A stretch of DNA of 64,000 nt from contig WGLR01000019.1 in assembly GCA_016125475.1 (NCBI GenBank), forward strand, positions 184,746 to 248,745, given 5' to 3'. The notes under the pieces were generated by a model. The model was not told the origin of the DNA. It did no database searches and worked only from the letters and a program-made list of their open reading frames with translations. Both the position numbers and the translations under genes were made by a program. This DNA is from Betaproteobacteria bacterium. GTDB lineage: Bacteria; Pseudomonadota; Gammaproteobacteria; Burkholderiales; Ga0077523. This document shows, piece by piece, positions 9,518-17,660 of the stretch (within the stretch, counting starts at the first letter, position 1; each line of letters starts with the position of its first letter).

Positions 9518-10348
9518 TCAGTCCCGGGTGCCGGATCCCCGCAGTGGCGGGACGTGCACGAGTCCCACGCTGAACCACACGGCCACCGTGAAATACAGCG
9601 TGAGCCACGACGCGTCGTCCCGCCAGCGGCTCCAGTCACGGACCACGACACAGCGACGCAAGGCGGTCGCGAGCCCCTCGCCGGGCCAGAGATACGTGTG
9701 CCCCGCGATGATGTCTGCGTGCCAGCGCCGGATGTAGAGGGGCACGTCGCAGGCGACCATGAACGCGACGTAGGCGAGACCGACCAGGGCCACGGCAGCC
9801 ACCACGCGGCGCGCCCGCGGTTCGAGGCGCGACCGTACCGACAGGAAGGCCGAGACGGCCAGGATCACGACCAGCGTCCACAGCGAGTTTTCGACCGCGT
9901 GCAGCAGGTTGTCGGTCGTGAGGATGGCGGACCACGAGAAGACCTCGGCCATCACGATCAGCGGGATGACGGCCTGCGCGGCCAGCCCCACGAAACGGCT
10001 TCCCGTCGACGCCGCGGCCTCTCCGAGCAGGATCGCCCACTGCGCGGCGAAGCACACCTCGGCCACCGTCGCGACGGACCTTCCCACGAAGATCCGCGAT
10101 ATCCACGTCCCGTGCAGGCACATCCTCGCGACGTCGACCATGGGGAAAACGGAACGGAACCCGCAGCCGAGCACGTACGCCGCCGAGAGCCAGAGAAGGA
10201 TGCGGCGGTTCGCAGCCACGGCCTTCGGCAGGGCAGCCACGCGCGTGCGGAGCCACCATGCGGAAACCGCCCACGCGACGAGGTTGACCACTGCCGCCCC
10301 ACAGAGCAGCCGCCACCAGAGCATCACCTGCCCGGTCGTATCGTCCAC
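9518..10348 (-). CDS. Hypothetical polytopic membrane protein
   Basis: 276 residues with about seven hydrophobic segments, starting with WRLLCGAAVVNLVAWAVSAWW. I do not recognise a family or catalytic motif. GTG at 10346-10348 is chosen because GGGGGAG lies 5 nt upstream; an ATG eight codons later is an alternative. This is the last gene that looks chromosomal before the phage-related DNA, about 200 bp from the probable left end of the outer element. Confidence 0.6.
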   Translation of the reverse strand: MDDTTGQVMLWWRLLCGAAVVNLVAWAVSAWWLRTRVAALPKAVAANRRILLWLSAAYVLGCGFRSVFPMVDVARMCLHGTWISRIFVGRSVATVAEVCFAAQWAILLGEAAASTGSRFVGLAAQAVIPLIVMAEVFSWSAILTTDNLLHAVENSLWTLVVILAVSAFLSVRSRLEPRARRVVAAVALVGLAYVAFMVACDVPLYIRRWHADIIAGHTYLWPGEGLATALRRCVVVRDWSRWRDDASWLTLYFTVAVWFSVGLVHVPPLRGSGTRD

Positions 10349-10697
10349 GCACTCCCCCTGCTCCTGTCCGACCGGCGCGCCTCGCCGCTGCCGACCCGAT
10401 GGCCTGCGCCGAAAGCCCGCATCAGGCTCCGCACCGATACCAGGCCCCGCGGATCGGCCGCGCTCTTGTACCACCCGCGTGTTTCGACACGACTCACCGC
10501 GACAGGATCATCCTGGACGTGGCGTATTCCCGGGCCCGGCAGGCGCGGTGAAGCGCGCCGCGAAAAAAATCGCGCGAAAATCGCGAAAACGCGAATTCCA
10601 GCGATTCCGCCTACCGACACGGTGTGGCGCGCAGTGGAACAATTTCGAGCCCGAATTCCTTCCACCCCACGGAAAGCCATTGCTGTGGCGGAAAATT
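10349..10697. other. Probable left end region of the outer Mu-like element
   Basis: No convincing gene. From about 10550 the sequence is rich in short A-tract repeats set in GC (CGCGAAAA, CGCGAATTCC, AGTGGAACAATTTCG, GTGGCGGAAAATTC) like the transposase-site clusters at the ends of the inner prophage. The inner prophage places its Mor-like gene 88 bp from its left end; by analogy this end should lie 100-150 bp left of 10698. TGAAGCG at about 10550 is one candidate. The partner end is outside the window, so the boundary cannot be fixed. Confidence 0.3.
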
Positions 10698-11186
10698 CTA
10701 CCTTCTTCGGCGAGCCCGTTTGCCATTCCGGGAGTCACCACGGAATTCCCTGCCGATGACGTGCTCGACGGATACGCCGGCCTGACGCGCTGCCCGCTCT
10801 TCGATGGCGACCCGCGCGGCAACGGCTCTCACGGCGTCTTCGGTCAGACCGAATTCGCGCCCCACCTCAGAGAGGTCGGAGGTGCGACAGGCCATCGCGA
10901 TCTGATCGTCGGTCTCGTCCAGTTCGAACCACGACAGCCGGCCATTCACCTCGCGAAGGCGCGGAAACCAGACCCGATTCCCGCCAAACTTCGCAAGGAC
11001 CTCGCTCAAGGCGGACTTCGCAGCGGATAGCGCTATCTCTTCCCGAATCCCGCCTCTGGAAAGCACGATGACGAGCAAGCTGAGCAGCTCGTGCGCCAGT
11101 TCTGGCCCCCGCTTCGGATGAAGTTCGACAACGCCGCCCCTCGAAGTCCGATCGAGCGGGCGCACAGTCCGTGGCTTTCCGCTCAC
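10698..11186 (-). CDS. Mor-like transcription activator (outer element, terminal gene)
   Basis: 162 residues related to the Mor/C activators of Mu-like phages and to the inner prophage protein at 17661-18137. The shared core is KFGGNRVWFP, then LSWFELD, then a C-terminal helix-turn-helix (SEVGREFGLTEDAVRAVAARV). In Mu, Mor turns on the middle promoter by binding just upstream of a -10-only promoter. As in the inner prophage, this gene is the last one before the left end. It starts 43 bp after the tape measure stop. Target promoters are not known; one candidate is the 35-bp element at 17210-17244. Confidence 0.6.
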   Translation of the reverse strand: MSGKPRTVRPLDRTSRGGVVELHPKRGPELAHELLSLLVIVLSRGGIREEIALSAAKSALSEVLAKFGGNRVWFPRLREVNGRLSWFELDETDDQIAMACRTSDLSEVGREFGLTEDAVRAVAARVAIEERAARQAGVSVEHVIGREFRGDSRNGKRARRRR

Positions 11187-11229
11187 AGCGCCTCCTGGTC
11201 GGTGTGAGCAAAGCCACGGATCACGGTAT

Positions 11230-13212
11230 CTACTTTGAACTCACGTTCAGCTGCACGCCGTCCCCGAGTGCGTCGTTGAGCAGCGGGATCAGCTCGTTGC
11301 GGATGGTGTTGGCGGAGAACGCCGACCCCTGGAGCGTCAGATTCACGACCTTCTGCGGCGTCGCGAGGCTCGCCGGTGTGTACGGTTGAGCCGGAACCGC
11401 TACCCCGGCGCCACTCGAGACGACCGGTCCGGACGTGCCGCCGGAGGACAGCACGGGGGACCCGGACGCGCCACCGAAGCTCGTGGCACGGATCGCCTGT
11501 ACCCGCGCGAAACCGACTGCGATCGCGGCGGCCGCGGCGGCAGCTCCCAGAGCCGGGCCGACAAACGGAATCCCGGCAAGCGCGGCGTACGCGCCCTGCG
11601 CCGCCCGGTACGTCTGGACTATCGTCTCGGCGATTGCCCCCGCCTTTCCGATCTCGAACAGCGCGCGCGATTTGGTCTGCATGAGACCGCCCATCTGCGA
11701 GAAGAAGAACTGCATCGAGCTGAGGCTGAGGCTGTTGTAGATCTGCAGCTGCTGGTACCGGGCACGCGCGGCGCGCTCGTGGATCTGCGTCAGCTCCACT
11801 TCGCGCTGTGCCTCGAGCTGCTTGCGAAGTTCGCCGTAGTCGGTCTGTGTCTGAATCTGCAACGCCTCCGCCGCATCGATAGTCGCCAGGCGACGGTCGT
11901 ACGATTCCTGGACGAGCTGCTCCTCCGACTTCAGCGATTGCTCGATCAGCTCAACGCGCTTCGTGACATCGCCTCGGGCGCTTCCGATGAGGGCCTGAGT
12001 CGAGGAGAAGCCGGTTCCGAACGCCGTCTTGACTGTCGCACCCTGCGCGACGTCTGAATACACGCCGGCGGTGCCGGGCCTGCTCACGGTGTCCGCGACC
12101 TTTCGGAAGAAGCCCGCAGGACTGTTTTCCGGGACGTACGCCACGGGCTTGAAGAAGTCGCTCAGCAGCTTTCTCGACTTCTCGTTGATCGAGCCGATGT
12201 CCTTCCCCATCTGCTCGACGATGCTCTTCGCGCCGGCGAAGTCACGGCTGATGAGGGCGGCCAGCGCCGCAGCTGTCCCGCCGATGATCTTCCCGGCAGT
12301 CGCGGCGAGCGTGCCGATCACGACGAACCCGGCCGCGAGACCCTTGATGACCAGAAGGAGAGCATCACTCGCGACCTTCAGCGCTTTCGTGTCACGCACG
12401 GCGGCGACGATGGTCTCGGAGAATTTCGCCAGCGGTCCGAGCAGCGGCCCTCCGACCTGGATCGCCATTCCGCCGAGCGCCTTCTTCAGCTTGTCGATGT
12501 TGTCGTTGAACTGCTCTGCCGCCTTGCCCGTCTTCTCGTTGATCAGCAGGCCGAACGCCTCGGCTTCCTTGTAGGAATCCCGGAACGCCTGGCTGCCGCC
12601 CTCGAGCACCAGGGACATCTTCGAGGCATCCTTCCCGAAGAGATCCATGATGTACCGTGTGCGGTCCATCTTGTCCGGAACGCCTTCGAGGGCGTCGGCG
12701 ATCGCGAGAATCGCCTTGTCAGGCCCAGCCTTCTTCAATTCCTCCGCGCTGAGGCCCAGCTCCTCGAGCGCCTTGACGGCGGGCCCCTTCTCATCAGCCG
12801 CCTTGGAGAGATTCCGGGCCAGATACTCGAAATTCTTCGTGAGTGCGGCGGCTTCTACACCCGACAACGACGCCTGGTATTGCCACGCCCCGAGTGTTTC
12901 GGTGCTCAACCCGGTCTGGCGAGACGCCTTGCTGATCGCGTCGGCCTGGTCGAGGATGCTCTTCACCATCGCGGCGCCGGCGGCGCCGGCGGCCAGGGCC
13001 GCGACCCCGACGACCTTCGCAACCGTTGCCACCCGCTCCCGGATATTGCTGACAGCCTTGTCCGCCTCCTGGGCCGTCGTCTTCAGAGATTCGTTCGTCC
13101 CGTTGAGCGAGCCCTTCGTCGTGTCCGCGAACTGCTTGACGACAGGCGATGCCTCATCGCGAGCCCGGAGGATAGTCTCGAAAACGCCGCCGGTTCCTGC
13201 TCCGATTGCCAC
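11230..13212 (-). CDS. Tail tape measure protein (outer element)
   Basis: 660 residues. It begins FETILRARDEASPVVKQFAD, has a hydrophobic segment near 65-85, long helical stretches and a glycine/alanine-rich hydrophobic region near 540-580. The last 160 residues match the inner prophage tape measure at about 85% by hand count (MQTKSRALFE, AETIVQTYRAAQGAYAAL, FSANTIRNELIPLLNDALGDG), while the first 500 are only distantly similar. Tape measures set tail length; at 660 against 629 residues the two tails would be nearly equal. GTG start with GGAGGG overlapping the stop of the GT frame. Confidence 0.9.
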   Translation of the reverse strand: MAIGAGTGGVFETILRARDEASPVVKQFADTTKGSLNGTNESLKTTAQEADKAVSNIRERVATVAKVVGVAALAAGAAGAAMVKSILDQADAISKASRQTGLSTETLGAWQYQASLSGVEAAALTKNFEYLARNLSKAADEKGPAVKALEELGLSAEELKKAGPDKAILAIADALEGVPDKMDRTRYIMDLFGKDASKMSLVLEGGSQAFRDSYKEAEAFGLLINEKTGKAAEQFNDNIDKLKKALGGMAIQVGGPLLGPLAKFSETIVAAVRDTKALKVASDALLLVIKGLAAGFVVIGTLAATAGKIIGGTAAALAALISRDFAGAKSIVEQMGKDIGSINEKSRKLLSDFFKPVAYVPENSPAGFFRKVADTVSRPGTAGVYSDVAQGATVKTAFGTGFSSTQALIGSARGDVTKRVELIEQSLKSEEQLVQESYDRRLATIDAAEALQIQTQTDYGELRKQLEAQREVELTQIHERAARARYQQLQIYNSLSLSSMQFFFSQMGGLMQTKSRALFEIGKAGAIAETIVQTYRAAQGAYAALAGIPFVGPALGAAAAAAAIAVGFARVQAIRATSFGGASGSPVLSSGGTSGPVVSSGAGVAVPAQPYTPASLATPQKVVNLTLQGSAFSANTIRNELIPLLNDALGDGVQLNVSSK

Positions 13213-13215
13213 GAT

Positions 13216-13553
13216 CTACCCTCCGCTCTCTCGCCTGGCCTCTTGTGCCTTCTCGTACTCGACGATCGCCCGCTGGCCGGCGACAATTTCGAGCGCCTCA
13301 ATCAAGACCGGGTGCTGCTGAGCCCATCCACCAGGAAACGGAAGCACGCCGGTCTGAGCAAACGTGTGGCTCGTGAACACGGGCCGCCAATCCCGGATGA
13401 GGAGTACCGGGCAAGCTACGTCCTCGACATCTGGCGCGTCATCGCGCCACTGAATGGGCTCCGGTTCGACGCATTCGGCCGGAAACCGGGGAAGCCGAGG
13501 ACATGACGCGCAGGTGCCGCCCATGAGCCACGCACGGGCGGCACGCGCTAGTT
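13216..13553 (-). CDS. GT extension of tail assembly chaperone, reached by -1 frameshift (outer element)
   Basis: This frame has no start of its own in the right place. It continues from the G frame through the slippery heptamer A AAA AAC at 13551-13557, just before the G stop codon TAG. After the shift the product reads KKLARAARAW, matching KKVARAARAW at the same point in the inner prophage, and continues with two Cys pairs, WRDDAP and GGWAQQ motifs shared with the inner GT domain. The T domain binds the tape measure and tail tube subunit during assembly. The GT fusion would be 263 residues. Confidence 0.75.
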
Positions 13554-14006
13554 TTTTCGGTCGTCCTCCGAGAGCCGGGACATGCTCAGAATCTCACCAG
13601 TGAGTTCGCTCAGGATCTCCGTGGTGCTCATCCGAATGAACTCCTCCGGCGCACATTGGATCGGCTTCCGATTCTGATCGAGAAGGCCGCGCACCTCGAC
13701 GAGGCCGAACGAGACCGCCTTGGCGTAGTGCCGGTTCATTGACAGCATCGCCTTCACGCCGCCGGCGAGTTCGTCGATGCGCTTCGCTTCCTCAGGGGTG
13801 AGTTCGCGCTTCTCTTCTCGCGCAACCCCGATCACTCGGGAGATCTCCGCGCCGCGCTCCGGATCGAGCGGATTCGTTGCCTGGAACTCCGCCAGCTGCT
13901 CCCACGTCATCGGACGAAGCACGAAGACTGACGGGTCTTCGGATTCGCGATCGGCCTCGAGGATGTACTCGACCGTCTGAGCCGGGTTGATTACGCGGAC
14001 TGCCAT
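13548..14006 (-). CDS. Tail assembly chaperone G (outer element)
   Basis: 152 residues, homologous to the inner prophage G protein at 48722-49300: a short beta-rich N-terminus (INPAQTVEYILEAD), FVLRPMTWEQLAEF, then LTPEEAKRIDELAGGVKAM. G and the frameshifted GT protein coat the tape measure during tail assembly and are not found in the finished virion. The gene ends exactly at the slippery site. In the inner prophage four connector genes, a decoration gene and the tail tube gene lie between capsid and G; here only 114 bp separates them. Confidence 0.75.
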   Translation of the reverse strand: MAVRVINPAQTVEYILEADRESEDPSVFVLRPMTWEQLAEFQATNPLDPERGAEISRVIGVAREEKRELTPEEAKRIDELAGGVKAMLSMNRHYAKAVSFGLVEVRGLLDQNRKPIQCAPEEFIRMSTTEILSELTGEILSMSRLSEDDRKN

Positions 14007-14120
14007 GAATGCTCGCTCTCCTGAGTCAATGTGCCGGGATGGTGTCTCGGCGTTGCCGCGGGAACTCGGCGAACCTCACCGAGCCTCTCGCGGCGAAACG
14101 CCATTGCGTCCTGCGAAACG

Positions 14121-15203
14121 TCAGGCGACGACGGACTTGTACAGTCCGCGGTAGTCGAACACCTGAGCGTTCCGGATGTGCCGGACCTTCATGACCGTCT
14201 GATCGTTCGAGAAGATCGATCCAGCGGTCGGCACGTCCTGGATGAACAGCTCGGGTTCTTGCTGACCGTTGTAGAAGCCGGCCTCGATGCACGGAGCCAC
14301 CATAGGGTCGGCGGCGAGGACCCAGTCGTTCGCGTCGGTCCAGTCGTACACGGGCACGACCTCGAGATTCCGGGACTGAATGAACGTTCGATCGTTGTTC
14401 GTGTCCCGGATGAGGGCGTTGAACGCGGTTTCCTCCAGCTCGTACGGTACCAGGATGTACTTCGGCGTGATGCCCAGGCGGTGATTCGACCCGAGATCCG
14501 TCTGCTTCTGCATGGCATACCACCCGGCCCCTATGGCGACGGCCGACAGCGCCGCACTCCCAAGATTGCCGTGACTCGCGTGGAAGAGCGGCACGCCATC
14601 GTAGATCGTGGGGTTCGTGCGAAGAACATCCAGCACGAGGCTGGCCATCGTGCGATGCGCCGCGAGCGCCAGGCGTTTCGGAATCTCACGGATCACGCCG
14701 GAGTCGTCTTTCGAGATTGCCTCCAGCGTGATCGACTCGGTGCCACCGACTTTCTCGAGGGCGTAGGTCGCCTCTTCATCGGTCGGGGTAGTGAGAGCCG
14801 GATAGGGGGCGCCCTCGGCAACCGAGGGGAGTGGACTGGCGTACTGTCCGAACCGGGTGATGTGCCGCGTGCGGAAGTCGGTCACGGACTCCGGCTTCAC
14901 GATCTTCTTCCACACGGCCGCGTTGCTCTCCTGCTTGGCGTAGAAGTCCACCATGTTCCGATGAACCGCGTCACCGAGGATGTTCGAGAAGGTGCTCGTG
15001 TCGACGGCCTCGCGGAAACCCGTCATCACCGCGATACGGTCGAAATTGATGTTGGGGATCCTGCCGGTGACGCGCCGGTCGCCGGTCAGCTCGATGTAGC
15101 ACTCGCGGAACGATGAGCGGCGACCCTGGAAGAAGTCGTCGAGGATCTCGTCGCACCTTGCACGAGGAAGGCGGCGACGAGCGGAGTGTTGCGGTGTCGA
15201 CAT
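14121..15203 (-). CDS. Major capsid protein, stand-alone (outer element)
   Basis: 360 residues homologous to the C-terminal capsid part of the 775-residue inner prophage protein. Shared blocks include ECYIELTGDRR, FHASHGNLGS, DTNNDRTFIQ, WTDANDW, FYNGQQEPE and VRHIRNAQVFDYRGLYKSVVA, about half identical by eye. The N-terminus begins just before the mature capsid start, so the protease and scaffold half of the inner protein is absent. It would build a procapsid with or without help from the inner prophage's protein. Start codon ATG at 15203 has only a weak ribosome binding site. Confidence 0.85.
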   Translation of the reverse strand: MSTPQHSARRRLPRARCDEILDDFFQGRRSSFRECYIELTGDRRVTGRIPNINFDRIAVMTGFREAVDTSTFSNILGDAVHRNMVDFYAKQESNAAVWKKIVKPESVTDFRTRHITRFGQYASPLPSVAEGAPYPALTTPTDEEATYALEKVGGTESITLEAISKDDSGVIREIPKRLALAAHRTMASLVLDVLRTNPTIYDGVPLFHASHGNLGSAALSAVAIGAGWYAMQKQTDLGSNHRLGITPKYILVPYELEETAFNALIRDTNNDRTFIQSRNLEVVPVYDWTDANDWVLAADPMVAPCIEAGFYNGQQEPELFIQDVPTAGSIFSNDQTVMKVRHIRNAQVFDYRGLYKSVVA

Positions 15204-15249
15204 GATCGGGAGGTCTCTTGGCGTGGGTTGGAGTTGGAGCGTCTTCAGG

Positions 15250-15987
15250 TCAACGGAACTGGCCCACGAAGCCTGCGGCTCGCAGCTGCCCGATTACCTC
15301 TTCCATGTACTCCCGGATCTGAGCCGCCTCCTGCGGCATGCCGGAACCGTAGAGGGGCGCGAGGGTGTTGCCGTTTCCCGGCTCACAGCGGGGAAGCATT
15401 CCGTCCGAACGGAATCCATTCGAGTTCCCGGTCCGGAATTCCATCATCACCCGGTGGACAGCGGTGATTCGGTGCATCAGCTCGGCGACCTCGGGAGCCT
15501 TCTGCATGTACTCCTCGGCGATCTCCTCATACATCGCCGTGAGGAAATGGCCGAGTTCCATGTCGTAGGCGTGCCGCAGTGCACCGCGCTCGGTCTCGAT
15601 CTCGAGGAGCCGCGCCTCGATCCGCGACTGAACGTCCATCGCGTCACGTTGTGCAGCGAGCTTCTCCTCGATCTCGCTCTGAAGGGCGGAGAGCGCTTCG
15701 TGGTCGACCTCCTCACCTTCCGGCGCGTACGGAAGCGACTTGATGCGCCGGTCGCGCAGGGCCTCCAGTTCGGTATCGATGGAGGCAACCTGCTCCTTCC
15801 GCGCCTGGAGGGCATCACGAAGGCGCTTTCGCTCCTCTCGCAGGGCGTCCAGGCGATGGATCACCGACTCCTTGGCGTGCGGCCCGCCACGAGGCAAGTC
15901 TTCGCCGATCTCCTTCTTCGTGGCGTGCCCCTTCTGAACCGCGAGCCGATTGCCGACCCGTTGAACGAGTTCTCCGATGGATCTCAC
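15250..15987 (-). CDS. Coiled-coil protein next to capsid gene, possible scaffold or size factor (outer element)
   Basis: 245 residues. Residues about 40-145 are strongly helical and charged with heptad character (RLDALREERKRLRDALQ, SEIEEKLAAQRDAMD, SRIEARLLEIETERGALR), followed by a flexible glycine/asparagine stretch and a last helix. I do not recognise the family. Position directly before the capsid gene, where scaffolds normally lie, suggests a scaffold or capsid-size role; this is inference. GTG at 15985-15987 is chosen for GGAGG 6 nt upstream. Confidence 0.6.
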   Translation of the reverse strand: MRSIGELVQRVGNRLAVQKGHATKKEIGEDLPRGGPHAKESVIHRLDALREERKRLRDALQARKEQVASIDTELEALRDRRIKSLPYAPEGEEVDHEALSALQSEIEEKLAAQRDAMDVQSRIEARLLEIETERGALRHAYDMELGHFLTAMYEEIAEEYMQKAPEVAELMHRITAVHRVMMEFRTGNSNGFRSDGMLPRCEPGNGNTLAPLYGSGMPQEAAQIREYMEEVIGQLRAAGFVGQFR

Positions 15988-16057
15988 CTGATGCCTCCGT
16001 GCGTGCAAGCAGTCCGGAGGATGCCTCGACGAGGCTGGGGGACGGGCAGGAACTACT

Positions 16058-16507
16058 TCAGGATTTTCCGCGTGGGCGATGAGCGTGGACGATCTTCTCG
16101 ATCCATCGGCGCGTGACGCCGTATCGATCGGCCAGCTCCTGGGCGTTGTTTCCGCGGTATGCGGCGCGGATGTCGTCATGCCGGAGCGCTGCCCGGAGGC
16201 TCTTCGCCTTCGGCAGGTACAGCTCGCGACCGCCGGCATACTCACCGAGCGACACCACGCAACTCTGAGCGAGCGCAGCTGCGTCCTCCGGAGAGATCCT
16301 CGCTCGCTCGAACTCCGCACGGAGGACATCATAGATCGCGATCGTGTTCGATGCCCAGCGTGACTCGCGCAGCTGCTCCACTGCAGGCGGCCGGCCGACC
16401 GGGCCGACCGGGCCATCCGGGCCGTCCGGGCGCGGCGATGCGGCACCCGACGGGCCGAAGAGATCGGCCGTCAAGGGGCAGCACGTCGAGCGATGGACGT
16501 TGGCCAC
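16058..16507 (-). CDS. Mor/C-like transcription activator with Gly-Pro-rich N-terminus (outer element)
   Basis: About 149 residues. The C-terminal 90 match the Mor/C family: a helical dimerisation region, GGRELYLPK, then a helix-turn-helix AQELADRYGVTRRWIEKIV. The N-terminal third is unusual: a collagen-like run PDGPDGPVGPVG encoded by short tandem GC repeats near 16388-16432. GTG at 16507 overlaps the upstream stop by close coupling, but no good ribosome binding site is seen, so the start is uncertain. It precedes the coiled-coil and capsid genes and may drive them. Confidence 0.6.
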   Translation of the reverse strand: MANVHRSTCCPLTADLFGPSGAASPRPDGPDGPVGPVGRPPAVEQLRESRWASNTIAIYDVLRAEFERARISPEDAAALAQSCVVSLGEYAGGRELYLPKAKSLRAALRHDDIRAAYRGNNAQELADRYGVTRRWIEKIVHAHRPRGKS

Positions 16508-16509
16508 GA

Positions 16510-16875
16510 TCAGACGCGCACTCGACCGGACGTGACAGGAAATGACGCGCCACACACGGCGGCCGACACTCTCGCAATTTGCGTGAACGGCGCCGCTTCC
16601 GGTCGTCGCTCGCAACCATGCGCCTCGAGCACCGCACGGATGACGGAGGCCGACGACCGCACCGCTGCGCGGAAATCCGTTTCGCTCGGCGCAACAGCAC
16701 AGAGCACGCTGCACGCCTGGTCGAGTCGGACGTGGGGTACCAATGCCGCCAGCAGCCGGGTGTTTTCGATGATGACTCGCTCTCGCAGTCGGTTGCCTTG
16801 TTCGTCCATTGCAATGCAGTCGATCGACGCCACCTTTGGCGCGGCGTATCGGTGGGACTGTCTATTCGTGAGCAT
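16510..16875 (-). CDS. Hypothetical protein (outer element)
   Basis: 121 residues, mostly helical, with four scattered cysteines. I do not recognise it. Its ATG lies 14 bp inside the upstream gene and its stop lies 3 bp before the Mor-like start, so it is part of a tightly coupled leftward series, which is the main support for it being real. Confidence 0.5.
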   Translation of the reverse strand: MLTNRQSHRYAAPKVASIDCIAMDEQGNRLRERVIIENTRLLAALVPHVRLDQACSVLCAVAPSETDFRAAVRSSASVIRAVLEAHGCERRPEAAPFTQIARVSAAVCGASFPVTSGRVRV

Positions 16876-17173
16876 TCGCCTTGCACTCCCTGAGGATAAA
16901 ATTGACGACTGCGGCTCGATGGCCCGCGTCGCGGCCGAAGTGACGGTCGAGCGCCTCGGTCACGGCCGCCGCGCTCGCGCCCTGCGCCAGACACTGGAGG
17001 CAGTAACGAAAGCGGCTTTCGCAGCGGAGCAGTTCCGGCACCAGTGCGCCCGGTCCGGCTTGGTCTGCCCATGCACGCCGCAGACGAGCGAGTAGCGCGA
17101 GCAGCGCGGGGCCGGCGTGCGTCGGTTGCCGAACCGGCGGGTGGGAGGAATATCGCGCCTCTACCGGACGCAT
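16862..17173 (-). CDS. Hypothetical helical protein (outer element)
   Basis: 103 residues, helical, ending ILRECKANAHE, with a possible helix-turn-helix-like stretch around ASAAAVTEALDRHFG. No family recognised. GAGG lies 7 nt before the ATG at 17173. It is the first gene downstream of the 35-bp element at 17210-17244, and so may be the first gene of the outer element's late operon. Confidence 0.5.
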   Translation of the reverse strand: MRPVEARYSSHPPVRQPTHAGPALLALLARLRRAWADQAGPGALVPELLRCESRFRYCLQCLAQGASAAAVTEALDRHFGRDAGHRAAVVNFILRECKANAHE

Positions 17174-17209
17174 TCCGTGCCTCGGGTCTTCCGGCGGTCG
17201 TTGAGAGCG

Positions 17210-17244
17210 CCGGAAACCGCTTTAAGAATCTTTATAAAGGGGGT
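17210..17244 (-). promoter_or_regulatory. 35-bp element shared with the inner prophage, candidate activator-dependent late promoter (outer copy)
   Basis: On the minus strand this reads ACCCCCTTTATAAA, an 11-nt variable middle, then CGGTTTCCGG. It matches the inner prophage at 35180-35214 in 31 of 35 positions. In both elements it points toward, and lies just before, the gene series leading to the capsid gene. TATAAA could serve as a -10 box; no -35 box is visible, as in Mor/C-dependent Mu promoters. Function is inferred. Confidence 0.5.
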
Positions 17245-17303
17245 ATCCCGACCGCAGCGGTCGATGGCAGCCTGTGCGGGTCGAGAATCGATTGTGGGGC
17301 CTC

Positions 17304-17462
17304 TCACGGCGTCGCTCTCACGCGCCGCGCGGCGTCGCGAACGTCCTGGTCGGAATGCCAGGCCATCCTGGTGGCGATGCGCTGTCGCGCCTCCGCCTCG
17401 GAGATCTTCCCGCGAGACTGGAGGCGCGCCAGGCGGAGCATGAGGAGGGCGAGCCGGAACAC
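17304..17462 (-). CDS. Small hypothetical protein (outer element)
   Basis: 52 residues from GTG at 17462, with codon use and helix pattern (LARLQSRGKISEAEARQRIA) that look coded. It overlaps the stop of the truncated frame at 17468-17572 if an earlier CTG is used. It is the last gene before the 35-bp element. Function unknown. Confidence 0.45.
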   Translation of the reverse strand: MFRLALLMLRLARLQSRGKISEAEARQRIATRMAWHSDQDVRDAARRVRATP

Positions 17463-17467
17463 GGTCG

Positions 17468-17572
17468 TCAGGCTCTCGGTCCCGAGTTGGCCGTGGGGAG
17501 ATTAGCGATTTCTCGGATCGTGTCCTCGATCCGCTCGAGGGCGGCCTCGTGACGGGTGATGTGATAACTCAG
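17468..17572 (-). pseudogene. Reading frame cut at the inner prophage insertion point (outer element)
   Basis: A 34-codon frame (ITRHEAALERIEDTIREIAN is its core) that looks coded but has no ATG, GTG or TTG start. It runs right up to the left CTCAG duplication. When the arms are rejoined, the upstream gene's TGA falls in the duplication and this frame opens at an overlapping CTG, with a stop only five codons further up. Either CTG starts it or its 5' end was lost at insertion. Confidence 0.45.
17568..17572. repeat. Target-site duplication CTCAG, left copy
   Basis: Five bases directly outside the left end of the inner prophage, repeated at 56242-56246. Five base pairs is the duplication length made by Mu. 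Confidence 0.7.
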
Positions 17573-17660
17573 AGTGTACCGACGTGAAAATTGCCGGAAT
17601 CAGGAGCGACTTACCGGGACGAAACGGGCCCGCGATGGAAATTCGTTGCGCCGGGTGCAA
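17573..17660 (+). other. Left end of inner prophage with transposase-site-like repeats
   Basis: Contains GACGTGAAAATTGCC (17581-17595) and ATGGAAATTCGTTGCGCCGGGTG (from 17634). Related copies occur at the right end. These resemble the multiple MuA-binding sites of Mu ends. No gene lies in these 88 bp. Confidence 0.6.

Larger units (their letters stand above)
10550..17572 (-). mobile_element. Outer Mu-like element, left arm
   Basis: A leftward gene block: small proteins, a Mor-like regulator, a coiled-coil protein, major capsid protein, G/GT chaperone, tape measure protein and a terminal Mor-like gene. It ends at the left copy of the CTCAG duplication made by the inner prophage. Removing the inner prophage joins this arm to the early genes at 56.24-61.87 kb in the same transcriptional direction. 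The left boundary is approximate. Confidence 0.6.

Noticed and set aside
16388-16432. Short GC tandem repeats as a CRISPR-like or minisatellite array
   Set aside because: Units of about 9 bp without spacers lie in frame in the Mor-like gene and encode a Gly-Pro linker.
10698-17572. Left arm as a simple duplication of the inner prophage's own late genes
   Set aside because: The capsid proteins are only about half identical, the regulators differ, and the block continues into a distinct transposase operon when the inner prophage is removed.
17575-17580. TGTACC as a Mu-style TG left terminus of the inner prophage
   Set aside because: Starting at this TG gives no matching CA at an equal distance on the right and no flanking duplication; the CTCAG boundary two bases earlier is symmetric on both sides.
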